Assembly (NCBI RefSeq): GCF_009905605.1
Contig: NZ_JAAAKZ010000006.1
Coordinates: 186,001-250,000 of the forward strand
Source of the DNA: Runella sp. CRIBMP
GTDB lineage: Bacteria; Bacteroidota; Bacteroidia; Cytophagales; Spirosomataceae
DNA length: 64,000 nt
Reading direction: 5' to 3'
The notes beneath the pieces are model-generated. The model saw only the letters and a list, made by a program, of their open reading frames with translations, was not told the origin of the DNA and did not search any database. Below are positions 34,203 through 43,580 of this stretch, piece after piece. The position numbers were made by a program, and so were the translations under genes. Numbering within the stretch: the stretch's first letter is position 1; the number at the start of each line of letters is the position of its first letter.

Positions 34203-35798
34203 ATGAGTACGATCCAACAGGAAATAGCCAAAAGGCGCACATTTGCCATTATCAGTCACCCCGATGCGGGAAAAACGACCTTGACCGAAAAGCTCCTGCT
34301 TTTTGGAGGAGCCATTCAAACGGCGGGCGCGGTTAAGTCAAACAAAATCAAGAAGACCGCTACGTCTGACTTCATGGAAATCGAGAAACAACGTGGTATC
34401 TCGGTGGCTACATCGGTGATGACATTTGAGTATAATAACTTACTTATCAATATCTTAGATACCCCTGGTCACAAAGATTTTGCCGAAGATACTTACCGTA
34501 CCCTTACGGCGGTAGACTCGGTTATCTTGGTGATTGACTGTGTAAAAGGCGTGGAGGAACAGACCGAACGGCTGATGGAAGTATGCCGTATGCGGGATAC
34601 CCCAGTGATTGTGTTTATCAATAAAATGGACCGTGAAGGGCAAAATCCGTTTGATTTGCTTGATGAGTTGGAGCAAAAACTAAACCTGAAAGTGCGTCCG
34701 TTGACATGGCCCGTCAACGGCGGTGCTACTTTTAAAGGGGTTTATCACTTGCTGGAAAAACAGATGTATTTTTTCAAAGTGAATAAAACTAAAGTAGAAG
34801 ATGATGTGGCGCTGCTGGAGTTGGATTCTGACGAATTGGATGCAAAAGTAGGCGCGCGCGATGCCGCTCAATTGCGGGAAGACGTCGAACTTATTGATGG
34901 GGTATACGACCAATTCGACCGTGAAGATTACCTGTCGGGCAAAGTGGCTCCTGTGTTTTTTGGGAGTGCGGTAAATAATTTTGGCGTACGTGAATTGTTG
35001 GAAGCTTTTTGCCAGATTTCGCCGTTGCCTATTGCCCGTCAAACGAATGTGCGCGTCGTAAAGCCCGATGAGAAGAATTTTACGGGTTTTATTTTCAAAA
35101 TACACGCCAATATCGACCCACGTCACCGCGACAGAATTGCGTTTTTGCGGGTTTGTTCGGGTATTTTTGAGCGGGGTAAGTTTTATAAAAATACCCGCCT
35201 CGAGAAAAATGTCCGTTTTTCCAATCCCTATAGTTTTATGGCTTCGGCAAAAGAGGTGGTTGATCAAGGATTTCCGGGAGATGTAATTGGTTTGTACGAT
35301 ACGGGTACTTTCAAAATCGGCGATACCCTCACCGAAGGGGAGGAGTTGCAATATGCGGGTATTCCGAGTTTCTCGCCCGAAATCTTCAAGGAGTTAATTA
35401 ATCTTGACCCGATGAAATCCAAGCAATTGGAAAAAGGAGTACAGCAATTGACCGACGAAGGAGTGGCGCAGTTGTTTACGGTACAGCCTGGAAATCGGAA
35501 AGTAGTGGGTACGGTAGGCGAACTGCAATTTGAAGTAATTCAGTACCGATTGGAGCATGAGTACGGCGCTAAATGTCGTTGGGTGCAGATGAATACGACA
35601 AGGGCCTGTTGGGTAACTAGCGAAGACCCCAAAAAACTTCAAGAATTTATTCGTTTGAAAGGAACACAAATCGGGTACGATAAAGATGACAACCCCGTTT
35701 TTCTGGCCGACTCCGAATGGATGTTGCGCATGAATCGGGACAACAACCCCGATATTCAGTTCCACACAACTTCAGAATTTAAAGTAATGGCAGATTAG
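34203..35798 (+). CDS. prfC: Peptide chain release factor 3
   Basis: RF3 is the GTPase that recycles RF1/RF2 from the ribosome after peptide release. The 531 residues contain G1 [19 protein letters not shown], the switch region [18 protein letters not shown]3 [12 protein letters not shown]4 [13 protein letters not shown] and the RF3-type C-terminal domains ([45 protein letters not shown]). Full length. It has its own promoter box and a good terminator. Confidence 0.97.
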   Translation: MSTIQQEIAKRRTFAIISHPDAGKTTLTEKLLLFGGAIQTAGAVKSNKIKKTATSDFMEIEKQRGISVATSVMTFEYNNLLINILDTPGHKDFAEDTYRTLTAVDSVILVIDCVKGVEEQTERLMEVCRMRDTPVIVFINKMDREGQNPFDLLDELEQKLNLKVRPLTWPVNGGATFKGVYHLLEKQMYFFKVNKTKVEDDVALLELDSDELDAKVGARDAAQLREDVELIDGVYDQFDREDYLSGKVAPVFFGSAVNNFGVRELLEAFCQISPLPIARQTNVRVVKPDEKNFTGFIFKIHANIDPRHRDRIAFLRVCSGIFERGKFYKNTRLEKNVRFSNPYSFMASAKEVVDQGFPGDVIGLYDTGTFKIGDTLTEGEELQYAGIPSFSPEIFKELINLDPMKSKQLEKGVQQLTDEGVAQLFTVQPGNRKVVGTVGELQFEVIQYRLEHEYGAKCRWVQMNTTRACWVTSEDPKKLQEFIRLKGTQIGYDKDDNPVFLADSEWMLRMNRDNNPDIQFHTTSEFKVMAD

Positions 35799-35800
35799 TG

Positions 35801-35825
35801 AAGAGCGGGTAATTGCCCGCTTTTT
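35801..35825 (+). terminator. Terminator after prfC
   Basis: AGCGGG pairs with CCCGCT, extended outward by A-T pairs, and is followed by TTTT. A compact intrinsic terminator just after the stop. Confidence 0.75.
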
Positions 35826-35856
35826 ATCATTTTGAGACATTTAGCCGAGGGCGATA

Positions 35857-35918
35857 AAATAAAAAAAGCTGCTCGAAATCCTCGAACAGCTTTCCGACTA
35901 TATCCACACCATTATTAG
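35857..35918 (-). ncRNA. Candidate small RNA, copy 2 of a two-copy element
   Basis: On the minus strand ATGGTGTGGATA, two bases, GTCGGAAAGCTGTTCGA and GGATTTCGAGCAGC form the same block and terminator as copy 1, ending in a run of seven T and then ATTTT. It has its own promoter (next entry), so a transcript of about 60 nt is predicted. The gene to its left, prfC, is on the other strand, so the RNA would not lead into a coding region. It could alternatively be the terminator region of pgmB. The 4-codon start MVWI is not conserved as an ORF between copies, which favours an RNA function. Confidence 0.55.
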
Positions 35919-35923
35919 TTGTG

Positions 35924-35954
35924 CAAATATAGATAGAAAACAATTTATTCCAAA
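35924..35954 (-). promoter_or_regulatory. Promoter of small RNA copy 2
   Basis: Minus-strand TTTG-N19-TATATTTG, an exact match to both promoter elements at consensus spacing, immediately upstream of the conserved block. Confidence 0.65.
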
Positions 35955-35996
35955 AAAAATCCTGTGTTTTTTTGTGGGTAGAAAACCCCTTTGCCC

Positions 35997-36659
35997 CTAA
36001 AAATGCAAGGCTTTTCGTAAGTCCTCAATTGTCATATTGTTTAGATTGGCTAAAACTACATCGGCTTCGGTCAAAATATCTGGTTGACCTATTCCAACGG
36101 TTTTCATGCCAGCTCTTCTGCCTGCTTCGATACCTGCTACGGCGTCTTCAAATACGACGCATTCGTCGGGAGAGGCGCCTAATTCTTCCGCTCCTTTCAA
36201 AAAAACTTCGGGGTCGGGCTTGCCTTTGGTTATTTTTGTGCCGTCGATGATGGCATCAAAAGCGCTGAGAATGCCGATACGTTCTAGAATCGGTTTGGCG
36301 TTTTTGCTCACCGAACCCAATCCGATTTTTATTCCTGCTAAACGTGTTTTTTCTAGAAATGCGTTAATACCTGGCAAAATATCATCGGGGGTCATCTTAT
36401 TGATTAACTCCACATACCAGTCGTTTTTGAGCGTGGCCAAATTCTCTTTTTCAGCGGGAGAGAGCGTCACATTTCCGTGGGCGAGAATACGGTCCAGCGA
36501 CTCGGTACGACTCACTCCTTTGAGGCTTTCGTTAAATTCTTCCGAGATGTCGAACCCTAATTTTTCATTGGCCAATCGTCGCCATGCTTGGTAGTGAAAG
36601 TGGGCGGTATCTACAATGACCCCGTCGAGGTCAAATAAAAATGCTTTTGGCTGGGCCAT
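35997..36659 (-). CDS. pgmB: Beta-phosphoglucomutase
   Basis: 220 residues of the HAD superfamily. Motif I FLFDLDGVIVDTAHFHYQAW has the nucleophile Asp10 and acid-base Asp12 and the HFHYQAW cap signature of beta-PGM; KGVSRTESLDRIL follows in the cap. GLGSVSKNAKPILERIG carries motif II, KITKGKPDPEVFLKGAEELG motif III, and VVFEDAVAGIEAGRRAGMKTVGIG motif IV. It interconverts beta-glucose 1- and 6-phosphate, used in maltose/trehalose breakdown. No phosphorylase gene is adjacent. A -7 box lies 29 nt upstream. Confidence 0.93.
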   Translation of the reverse strand: MAQPKAFLFDLDGVIVDTAHFHYQAWRRLANEKLGFDISEEFNESLKGVSRTESLDRILAHGNVTLSPAEKENLATLKNDWYVELINKMTPDDILPGINAFLEKTRLAGIKIGLGSVSKNAKPILERIGILSAFDAIIDGTKITKGKPDPEVFLKGAEELGASPDECVVFEDAVAGIEAGRRAGMKTVGIGQPDILTEADVVLANLNNMTIEDLRKALHF

Positions 36660-36687
36660 GTCTGAGTATCATAGGTTTGGTGAGGCG

Positions 36688-36695
36688 CAAAAATA
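36688..36695 (-). promoter_or_regulatory. Promoter -7 box for pgmB
   Basis: Minus-strand TATTTTTG, an exact match 28 bp before the start codon. Confidence 0.45.
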
Positions 36696-36749
36696 CGCCG
36701 AAAGGCCTTACTTCTTCGCATTTAGTACGTAGTAAATTTAAGAGAGTGA

Positions 36750-37628
36750 CTATTTGGTCGGAAATCCACTTTTTTTGAGGGTCTCAAATAGCTGTTTTAC
36801 TTCCGCAATTCTTTGGTCACCATTAAGGGCAAAATACCAGAATGTTTCCAATTCTCCGCGGTGCATGGATTGGTTCATGTCGCCGCTCTGGGACTTGTGC
36901 GACGCCTTCACCCAGTCTGCTACAATCATGTAACTATGCTTATTGTCTTCCCCAAATCCAAAAGAACGGTCGAATTCAAAAACGGGCGCGGCAGGGCTGA
37001 TGGTAGATTCTGGGTAGCCGTCCAGCGAAGAAAATGTAAACGTATACCCCTTGTTGGCCGACTGGCCGCCCAACACAATGGGCGGTTTGGGGCCTTTGTA
37101 GCGCTGCACTGCCCGTAAAGCGCTCAGCGAGGCGGCTTTATGATGGGCGTGTTGACCTTCATGGGGGACCATGCAAAAGATGTAGTCGTATTGTCCTTTG
37201 GCTAGAATCCCGTCCAATCGGCGCTCTATGTAGCTGATGTCCCAGTTTTTGCCTTGCAGATACGGTTTTTCGTTGCGATTGTAATAATCGTCGATTTGGT
37301 CAAAAAAGAAGTAATTGCCGATTCCGAGTATTTCGCCCGCGGCCATCATTTCTTTCTTACGTATAAGGGGTAAGTTCTTGCGGCCCACTACCGAATCGAG
37401 CATGTTCATGCCATAATACATCGAAGCCAACATTCCGTTAAACCCACCCGAAGCATCCGTAATCAGGCCAAGGTCGGCACTTCCTTTGAGCTCACGCGTA
37501 ATTTTAAAAACTGTAACGGGAAACATGGTTTCATCGTCGGGGTGAGCCGTGACGATAAGCACTTTGGGGCCTTGGGCAAAGCCACTAAATGCACACAATA
37601 ATTGGAGGGTTACAAGTAATGATTTCAT
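36750..37628 (-). CDS. Secreted PIG-L family deacetylase
   Basis: 292 residues with a signal peptide (MKSLLVTLQLLCAFSGFAQ). The mature protein starts with VLIVTAHPDDETMFPVTVFKI, the PIG-L/LmbE zinc motif A-H-P-D-D-E; the third zinc ligand is in VPHEGQHAHHKAASLSALRAV. Members remove N-acetyl groups from sugars such as GlcNAc derivatives. Being exported, it probably acts on periplasmic or external glycans. Leftward single gene, separated from pgmB by about 90 bp. Confidence 0.9.
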   Translation of the reverse strand: MKSLLVTLQLLCAFSGFAQGPKVLIVTAHPDDETMFPVTVFKITRELKGSADLGLITDASGGFNGMLASMYYGMNMLDSVVGRKNLPLIRKKEMMAAGEILGIGNYFFFDQIDDYYNRNEKPYLQGKNWDISYIERRLDGILAKGQYDYIFCMVPHEGQHAHHKAASLSALRAVQRYKGPKPPIVLGGQSANKGYTFTFSSLDGYPESTISPAAPVFEFDRSFGFGEDNKHSYMIVADWVKASHKSQSGDMNQSMHRGELETFWYFALNGDQRIAEVKQLFETLKKSGFPTK

Positions 37629-38069
37629 GGTTTCGGAGGAAAAATAAAAGATGAATTTAAGGCTGACTATTGGGCATGTGCTTAGAACCGTTTGATAATT
37701 ATTTGCAAAATTTAATATAATAAAACTGCCTTTTTAGGGCGGAATAACTATATTTAGACTTCTTAAGATATTTTCTATTCCATTGATTATTAAATAAATA
37801 TACCCATTTAATCAACAAAAATCTTATATGGTATAAATTTATATCCTCGGCTAACCTTTACTGAGATAGCCTTTATCCTCCTTTAATCTTCTCTCAGATT
37901 TGTCTTTTTTCCATCGACATTTTTTGAAGGTGGTAGATTTGGCGTGTCTTTTAGAAAGGGTGCAATGCCCAAAAATAGAACTGCTTTTTTTTAAAATGAA
38001 AAGTAGCGATTTGAATTATTTATGCCACTGGCAAAGAGTGCTTACCCTGCAAAAATTACACCATACTAA
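37629..38069. other. AT-rich intergenic region, no gene seen
   Basis: About 440 bp between two divergent genes. It must hold both promoters, but I find no exact TAnnTTTG box. There are many A/T runs and no convincing hairpin or frame. Confidence 0.5.
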
Positions 38070-39953
38070 ATGTTTACTTATCAACCCTCAACTAATAAAA
38101 TTACAATACTGCTTTTTTTACTGGTGATAACGGCAAGTTCTTCGGTTAAGGGGCAACTTACAATCACCTTTCCGTTCGACGGGGCTGTTTTTCAAAGGAA
38201 TACCTCTAACATGGCCACCATTTCAATTGCAGGGAGTTATACTGGTGGAGTAGAGCGCGTTGAGGCGCGGTTGATTGCCGTAGCGGGTGGAACAGGTGTT
38301 GGTTGGACAAGCATTGATACAGCTCCTGCGGCGGGTATTTACAAAGGCACATTAAATGGAGTGACAGGAGGATGGTATACGTTGGAAGTACGTTCTATTT
38401 TGTTTAATAATGTAGTTAGTACCGCCACTTTGTCGCGGGTGGGAGTGGGTGAGGTATTCGTTATTGCAGGCCAGTCCAATGTGCAAGGGATTGAAAATCA
38501 TGGGCATAAAGCCTCCGTTGATGCAAATGCCCGAATCAAATATGTCGATTGGTTGTTGCCATGTCCCGATGGTACTTGTCAAAATGTGTATCCGCCATTT
38601 CCGCAGATTTCCACGCTAAATAGCACCGATCAGGCAGTTCATATTGCGCCCAACGGCATTACCTCTTGGGCTTGGGGGGAGTTGGGAGATGCATTACTGA
38701 GCCGTTTTAACGTACCTGTGTTGTTTTTTAATGCGGCAGCAAGTGGCTCATCTATTGGCAATTGGAGCCGCAGTGCCGACGGACTCCCCGCCGCCCATCC
38801 ACACATTGGAATCCAATATGCAAACAATCCGAATTTTCCATATCACTACTTGAGGAAGGCGCTTAATTTCTATGCTTCGTTGTTTGGTATCAGGGCGGTG
38901 CTTTGGCATCAGGGAGAATCGGATTTGGTAAAAAATAGAAATGCAGACCCCAATGATAATACCTCCGCCGCCGAATACCGGGATAGCCTAAATCACGTCA
39001 TCAGTCGCTCGCGAAGCCACTCCAATAAGGTGCTCTTGCCTTGGGTAATTTCCAGGGTGTCTTATTGGGAGTACGGAAGTGCTCCGTTTACAGATTCTGA
39101 AGTAATTGCGGGCCAAAATTTGACCCTTAACCCCACGGACAAAATTTTTGCGGGCCCTGAAACTGATGTTATTCTAATTCCTCGTCCCGATGGAGTACAC
39201 CTTCAAAATGTAACGAATGGTACACAGGGGATTTCTGAAATGGCTACTAGCTGGAATACTTACCTTGATAATAATTTCTTTGCCAATGCCACACCTTACG
39301 CGGCAATGGCTCCGCCTTCGCTGACCTTAGGATGTTCGGGAGGCACCTATTCCGTTATGGCTCCTGCGGGAGCATACACGTATTTTTGGGTGAGTGGCAA
39401 CAACGATATTTCTACTGCCTTCTCAAATGCTCAGATAATAACGCCTGGGGCGGGTACCTATCGGGTATATTTAAAGGACAATTTTGGCAATATTATTTTA
39501 TCCCAATCAGTAACAGTTCCTGGAGGGGGGCCGACCTCTCCTTCTTTGACGGTCAGTGCCTCACCAGTCGTAGCAGGGCAACCAGTTACGTTATACGCGC
39601 AGGGGTGTATGGGGTCGGTAAGTTGGTCTACTGGGCAATCGGGGTACAGTATTTCGCAGACACCCACGCAAACAACTACGTACAGCGCTACTTGTAGTAT
39701 CGGGAGCTGTGCGTCGGTGGCGGCCAATATTCAGGTCAGTACCTGTCCAGCCACGGCTACTTTATCTTCACCCTATGTTTCGGGGCAAACGCTCACCATA
39801 AAAGCCTCAAATACATTGATTGGGGTTAACGCCATTCGGGCGGGAGCCAATATTACGTACGATGCTAAAAACTCCGTAACTCTTCAGCCAGGCTTTTTAG
39901 CCGAAAAGGGTAGTATATTCACGGCGGTTGCGGGAGTGGGTTGTAGCAATTAA
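38070..39953 (+). CDS. Secreted sialate O-acetylesterase-like protein
   Basis: 627 residues: a signal peptide (about 10-28, ending SSSVKG), an N-terminal beta domain (about 30-130), then an SGNH-type esterase domain (VFVIAGQSNVQG, about 132-143; FFNAAASGSSIGNW; AVLWHQGESD; PRPDGVHLQN) like DUF303/sialate O-acetylesterases. Two Ig-like Ser/Thr-rich segments follow. The last 75 residues (TCPATATLSSPYVSGQTLTI, ASNTL, GANITYDAKNSVTLQPGF, GSIFTA, GC) match the 3-coathanger-stack domain of Cytophagales secreted proteins. It likely deacetylates external glycans (inference). Confidence 0.85.
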   Translation: MFTYQPSTNKITILLFLLVITASSSVKGQLTITFPFDGAVFQRNTSNMATISIAGSYTGGVERVEARLIAVAGGTGVGWTSIDTAPAAGIYKGTLNGVTGGWYTLEVRSILFNNVVSTATLSRVGVGEVFVIAGQSNVQGIENHGHKASVDANARIKYVDWLLPCPDGTCQNVYPPFPQISTLNSTDQAVHIAPNGITSWAWGELGDALLSRFNVPVLFFNAAASGSSIGNWSRSADGLPAAHPHIGIQYANNPNFPYHYLRKALNFYASLFGIRAVLWHQGESDLVKNRNADPNDNTSAAEYRDSLNHVISRSRSHSNKVLLPWVISRVSYWEYGSAPFTDSEVIAGQNLTLNPTDKIFAGPETDVILIPRPDGVHLQNVTNGTQGISEMATSWNTYLDNNFFANATPYAAMAPPSLTLGCSGGTYSVMAPAGAYTYFWVSGNNDISTAFSNAQIITPGAGTYRVYLKDNFGNIILSQSVTVPGGGPTSPSLTVSASPVVAGQPVTLYAQGCMGSVSWSTGQSGYSISQTPTQTTTYSATCSIGSCASVAANIQVSTCPATATLSSPYVSGQTLTIKASNTLIGVNAIRAGANITYDAKNSVTLQPGFLAEKGSIFTAVAGVGCSN

Positions 39954-39975
39954 AGCCCAAGAAATTTCGTTTTTT

Positions 39976-40833
39976 TTAAACTGAAATTACCGCCGACTCG
40001 CACACGTAGGTCGGGATAATGCCCGTACTTCTAATTCGAATTTCGGCGTCTTCGGCTGGGATGTTTCCCGTGAGTACCAACACCGTGTCTAGCCCAAATT
40101 TATTGCCCCCCGAAATATCGGTCCGGAGGGTATCACCCACCATGACAATGTCTTTTTTGCCGATGGTGGGGTTTTGAGCCACCACTCGCTCATAGGCAAA
40201 CATGAACAATTGAGCGTCGGGTTTACCGAAACGGATGAATTGTTTTCCAACAATGTTTTCAAGCATATCGGCCACGCCGCCAATCGCGATGGCTACGTGG
40301 GTTTTTGAGGTAGGGTAAGTATTGTCGGTGTTGGCAACAATGACAGGAATCGTACGTCTCCGCAGCAGATTGACCGCTTTATTGAGGTCGTTGTTCCAGT
40401 CAAAACCTTCGTCGTCGAGCAGCACTAGGGCATTAATATCAGCGGTATTGTCTAAATCTACATCGGAGATAGAAAGCGTTCTTAAGTCGGCTGTTTCAAT
40501 ATAATGGGCCGAATCTTCGGTGCCCAAATATACGGCAGTTCCTTGTTTTACCTTTAGTTGTAAATACTCACGCGCTAACATTCCCGAAGAAATGATGCTG
40601 TCGGCGGTGACATCGTGCAGTCCCAGCCTCCAATAAGATTCGGCCAATTGTTGCGGGCTCCGCGAGGCGTCGTTGGTGAGTATATAAAACTGTTTTTGCT
40701 GCTGTCGTATATAGGAAAAAGTATCAACAATGTTGGGAATCAATCCATGGGCGTTTTTCAACACCCCAAAAGCATCGAAGAAAAAGACTTGATAATTGTC
40801 GGCTATTTCTTTAAAATTATCCAGATTTAACAT
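39976..40833 (-). CDS. HAD-IIA family (NagD-like) phosphatase
   Basis: 285 residues. Motif I is FFFDAFGVLKNAHG: the nucleophile Asp20 is present, but the usual second Asp is Phe22, as in the HAD-IIA hypothetical subfamily that has DxWG or DxFG. Motif II is FYILTNDASRSPQQLAESYW, the C2 cap follows, and motif IV is GKKDIVMVGDTLRTDISGGNKFGLDTVLVLTG with PD in RFGKPDAQLF. Without the acid-base Asp, its phosphatase activity is uncertain. Substrate unknown. The 99-bp upstream gap has no exact promoter box. Confidence 0.85.
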   Translation of the reverse strand: MLNLDNFKEIADNYQVFFFDAFGVLKNAHGLIPNIVDTFSYIRQQQKQFYILTNDASRSPQQLAESYWRLGLHDVTADSIISSGMLAREYLQLKVKQGTAVYLGTEDSAHYIETADLRTLSISDVDLDNTADINALVLLDDEGFDWNNDLNKAVNLLRRRTIPVIVANTDNTYPTSKTHVAIAIGGVADMLENIVGKQFIRFGKPDAQLFMFAYERVVAQNPTIGKKDIVMVGDTLRTDISGGNKFGLDTVLVLTGNIPAEDAEIRIRSTGIIPTYVCESAVISV

Positions 40834-40932
40834 GCAGTGAAATGTTAGGTAAACGAGCGAAAGGTTTCAGTCGCCGTTATTTTTAGGTTTAATTAGTGGA
40901 TATATGTGGTTCTTAACCAATGTATTAGTTTA

Positions 40933-41973
40933 TTATAATTTCAATCGTTCCAAAATAGGCTCTACCGAAAACGTATCAATCGACGGGAAATACGTACTGT
41001 AGGCTTCGCTTTGGAGTTTGGTAGCGTAGGTACGATGGAAAAAATAGCGCCCGTATTTGATTACGTAGTTTAAAATGAAAAAACGGTAGGCTTCTGGCAA
41101 GAAAAGAACTTCGCGCCGGGTGAGCGGAAATACTTTGTGATATTCTTCCAAAAACCAGCCAAAACGCTCTTCGGCTAGGGGATTAATCCAATACGAAAAC
41201 ACAGTACGGTCTCCTGCATCGGAACAAACGCGACTGAAAAAATAAAAGTCCATGACCCGATAACTAATGCGGAACCAGTCGTAATCCCAACGTGAGAACA
41301 GTTCTAAGTTGTTGGTAACCGAAAAATTGCCGATGTTCCAATCCAAAAACACAGGGATGGTTTCGATTGCCCCCGCAACAATCGTTTTACGGTTTTCCAG
41401 AAAACGATTGCACTGAACACGAAGGGCTTCGATGTTCATTCGGTGTTCGTAGCTGCCCGTTTCGGTATCTAGCAGGTCGAGCAAATCCTGAATATCCGAA
41501 CGTAGGGTTTTGGAAGACTTGGGCATGACGGTGCTCACGCGTGAGCAAGCCAAATGAAACCGCGCAATCTCTGAGCCGAGCTTTCTGATGTGGTGCTCTT
41601 CTAACCGGCGGGGAAGCTTTTCAGCGACCCGGATGGGGTTATAAAATACCACCCAAACGTCGATATCCTCCTGTTGGTGACGGTATACGTACACTTGGTT
41701 GTTTTTGACCAGCGACTTCGCCAGCACCGTTTCAAACGGATACAACAGGTTGTTGGCCAGGGTATGAATCAGGCGATGGTCTTCTTTAAAGTGCTCAAAC
41801 TTACCGAAATACGAGAGTTTGGCAATGACACGGTCGCCGCCTTCTAGGGTTACCCTGAATACGTGATTGGTAGAAACACGGGCACTTATGTCTTCAATGT
41901 GGTCGATGGGGCGACTGGAATCAAAATCGGCCCACGCAAATCTGATGATGGAAGGATAATCTAAAAAACGCAT
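40933..41973 (-). CDS. Phosphotransferase/APH-fold kinase-like protein
   Basis: 346 residues from MRFLDYPSIIRFAWADFDSS. The upstream extension of the frame overlaps the promoter and the hairpin of mpl and is rejected. HVFRVTLEGGDRVIAKLSYFG is the nucleotide-binding Lys strand, and IPVFLDWNIGNFSVTN with SRWDYDWFRISYRVMDF corresponds to the catalytic and metal-binding loops (D-x-x-x-x-N and WDYDW) of aminoglycoside-phosphotransferase/choline-kinase-like proteins. The substrate is unknown. It starts about 100 bp after mpl on the same strand, beyond a terminator. Confidence 0.8.
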   Translation of the reverse strand: MRFLDYPSIIRFAWADFDSSRPIDHIEDISARVSTNHVFRVTLEGGDRVIAKLSYFGKFEHFKEDHRLIHTLANNLLYPFETVLAKSLVKNNQVYVYRHQQEDIDVWVVFYNPIRVAEKLPRRLEEHHIRKLGSEIARFHLACSRVSTVMPKSSKTLRSDIQDLLDLLDTETGSYEHRMNIEALRVQCNRFLENRKTIVAGAIETIPVFLDWNIGNFSVTNNLELFSRWDYDWFRISYRVMDFYFFSRVCSDAGDRTVFSYWINPLAEERFGWFLEEYHKVFPLTRREVLFLPEAYRFFILNYVIKYGRYFFHRTYATKLQSEAYSTYFPSIDTFSVEPILERLKL

Positions 41974-41987
41974 TGTAAAAATTTTTA

Positions 41988-41995
41988 CAAAGATA
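41988..41995 (-). promoter_or_regulatory. Promoter -7 box of the kinase-like gene
   Basis: Minus-strand TATCTTTG, an exact match 14 bp before the start codon, giving a leader of about 8 nt. It lies between the mpl terminator and the gene, so the gene can be expressed independently. Confidence 0.5.
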
Positions 41996-42043
41996 GCGTT
42001 AGTTTTGATGGAATCCTCGCTAGGAGAAGGGGTAGGGGAGGAA

Positions 42044-42067
42044 GTTAAGGGGGAAGCCCCCCTTAAC
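42044..42067 (-). terminator. Terminator after mpl
   Basis: A perfect 10-bp stem (GTTAAGGGGG with CCCCCTTAAC) and a 4-nt loop, starting 7 bp after the mpl stop. No T-run follows on the minus strand. Confidence 0.6.
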
Positions 42068-42073
42068 AAACGT

Positions 42074-43438
42074 TTAATTCTTGATAATTTTACCCGCGAG
42101 TTCTTTCAGATTCAATCCACCGAAGGTTCCCGAACTCATCATCAACAAGTTGGATTGTTCCCACTTTTGTTCGAGCAAAAACTGTTGCAATGCTTCGTTA
42201 TTCGTAAAAACCTGCAAATCATCGCGCTGAAAAGCCGCTTTCACTTCTGAGGGTTCAATGGCATCGAGGCGTTTGTGGGCCAGCGTATGAGGGTTATAAT
42301 AGACCACGGCCACGTCGGCATCATCGAGTCGGTGGGCGTATTGGCCGATGAAATTTTTATTTAAACTGCTGAACGTGTGCAACTCGACGCAGGCTACTAA
42401 GGTTCGTTTCGGAAACTGCGCTTTGGCGGCTTTGGCGGTGGCTTCTACTTTGGAAGGAGCGTGGGCAAAATCTTTGAAAGCGGCCGATTTGTCATTTTTA
42501 GCCAACGTTTCCATGCGATTGGCCGCACCCTTAAAATTCTGAATGGCTCGGTAAAATTGCGCCTGAGTCAGGCCAAGTTCTTCACACACCGCCAATGCTC
42601 CACTGATATTTTTCATGTTATGCTCCCCAAAAACCAACAAAGGCACGTCGCCATAATCGTTGGTAGTGAGGAAGGTTTGTCCATTGTTGATTTTGTGGGG
42701 GTGAGCCTCGTACGAAACCGGACGGACATCCAGCCGTTCGTTTTTGCCGATGACGTCGAGCATATCATCGGTTTCGTCAAAAATCAAAACCCCCGATTTT
42801 GGCAGCGAGTCGGCAAGTTTTTCAAACTGTTCTACATACACTTCCCAGGTCGGGAAAACGTTATAATGGTCCCACGCAATGCCGCTGATGAGCGCTATGT
42901 GAGGGTGATAATGCAAAAACTTGGGGTTGGGGTCGGTAGGAGAGGCGGGGTATTCGTCGCCTTCAATAACAATCACGGGGGCGTTGTCGGTTAGCTTCAC
43001 CATCGTGTCAAAACCTTCCAGTTGGGCACCTACCAAATAATCAAAGACGCGATTGTTGAAACGAAGCACGTGCAGAATCATCGACGTGATGGTGGTTTTG
43101 CCGTGGCTTCCAGCAATCACAACACGCTGTTTATGAAGACTTTGTTGGAATATATATTCAGGATATGAATAGAGTGGCAGGCCTAATTCCGTGGCGCGGG
43201 CTAGTTCAGGATTATCTTTACGGGCGTGCATTCCTACAATGACAGCATCGAGTCCCGCGTGGATTTTTTCGGAAAACCAGCCCATCTCGGCAGGAAGTAA
43301 ACCCAAGTTTTGGAGTCGGGTGAGGGCGGGGTCGTATATTTCGTCGTCCGAGCCAGTCACTTGGTATCCTTTATGATGTAAAGCAATCGCTAAATTGTGC
43401 ATCACGCTTCCGCCGATGGCAATAAAATGAACCTGCAT
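42074..43438 (-). CDS. mpl: Mpl, UDP-MurNAc:tripeptide peptidoglycan-recycling ligase
   Basis: 454 residues of the Mur ligase family. It reattaches recovered L-Ala-D-Glu-mDAP to UDP-MurNAc. The N-terminal Rossmann piece starts MQVHFIAIGGSVMHNLAIALHHKG, with the IGG-x-x-x-x-x-L signature shared with MurC; MurC itself has GIGGSGMSG, whereas VMHNLAIAL is typical of Mpl. The P-loop is GSHGKTT (110-116). HYNVFPTWEVYVEQF and the Mur C-terminal GAANRMETL and FKDFAHAPSKVEATAKAA follow. Full length. Single unit, ended by a hairpin. Confidence 0.9.
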   Translation of the reverse strand: MQVHFIAIGGSVMHNLAIALHHKGYQVTGSDDEIYDPALTRLQNLGLLPAEMGWFSEKIHAGLDAVIVGMHARKDNPELARATELGLPLYSYPEYIFQQSLHKQRVVIAGSHGKTTITSMILHVLRFNNRVFDYLVGAQLEGFDTMVKLTDNAPVIVIEGDEYPASPTDPNPKFLHYHPHIALISGIAWDHYNVFPTWEVYVEQFEKLADSLPKSGVLIFDETDDMLDVIGKNERLDVRPVSYEAHPHKINNGQTFLTTNDYGDVPLLVFGEHNMKNISGALAVCEELGLTQAQFYRAIQNFKGAANRMETLAKNDKSAAFKDFAHAPSKVEATAKAAKAQFPKRTLVACVELHTFSSLNKNFIGQYAHRLDDADVAVVYYNPHTLAHKRLDAIEPSEVKAAFQRDDLQVFTNNEALQQFLLEQKWEQSNLLMMSSGTFGGLNLKELAGKIIKN

Positions 43439-43580
43439 TTCTCTATAAATAGGGGTTTGAAAAACTTACCATGTTTCTGTTGATGAACTTGGAAAGTTTG
43501 AGTAAATGAGTTGTATTTGCAAACAAATTAACAGCCAATCATTCAAACTATCAAACTTTTCACACAATACCAACAAAAAC

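Noticed and set aside
41974-42069. N-terminal extension of the kinase-like gene
   Set aside because: It runs through an exact -7 box and the mpl terminator and is low-complexity Ser/Pro-rich; the internal MRFLDY start is better.
43506-43580. Upstream ATG start for tsaB
   Set aside because: The family begins right at LLLSIDTS; the upstream part contains a promoter-like TGTATTTG box and has no homologous residues.
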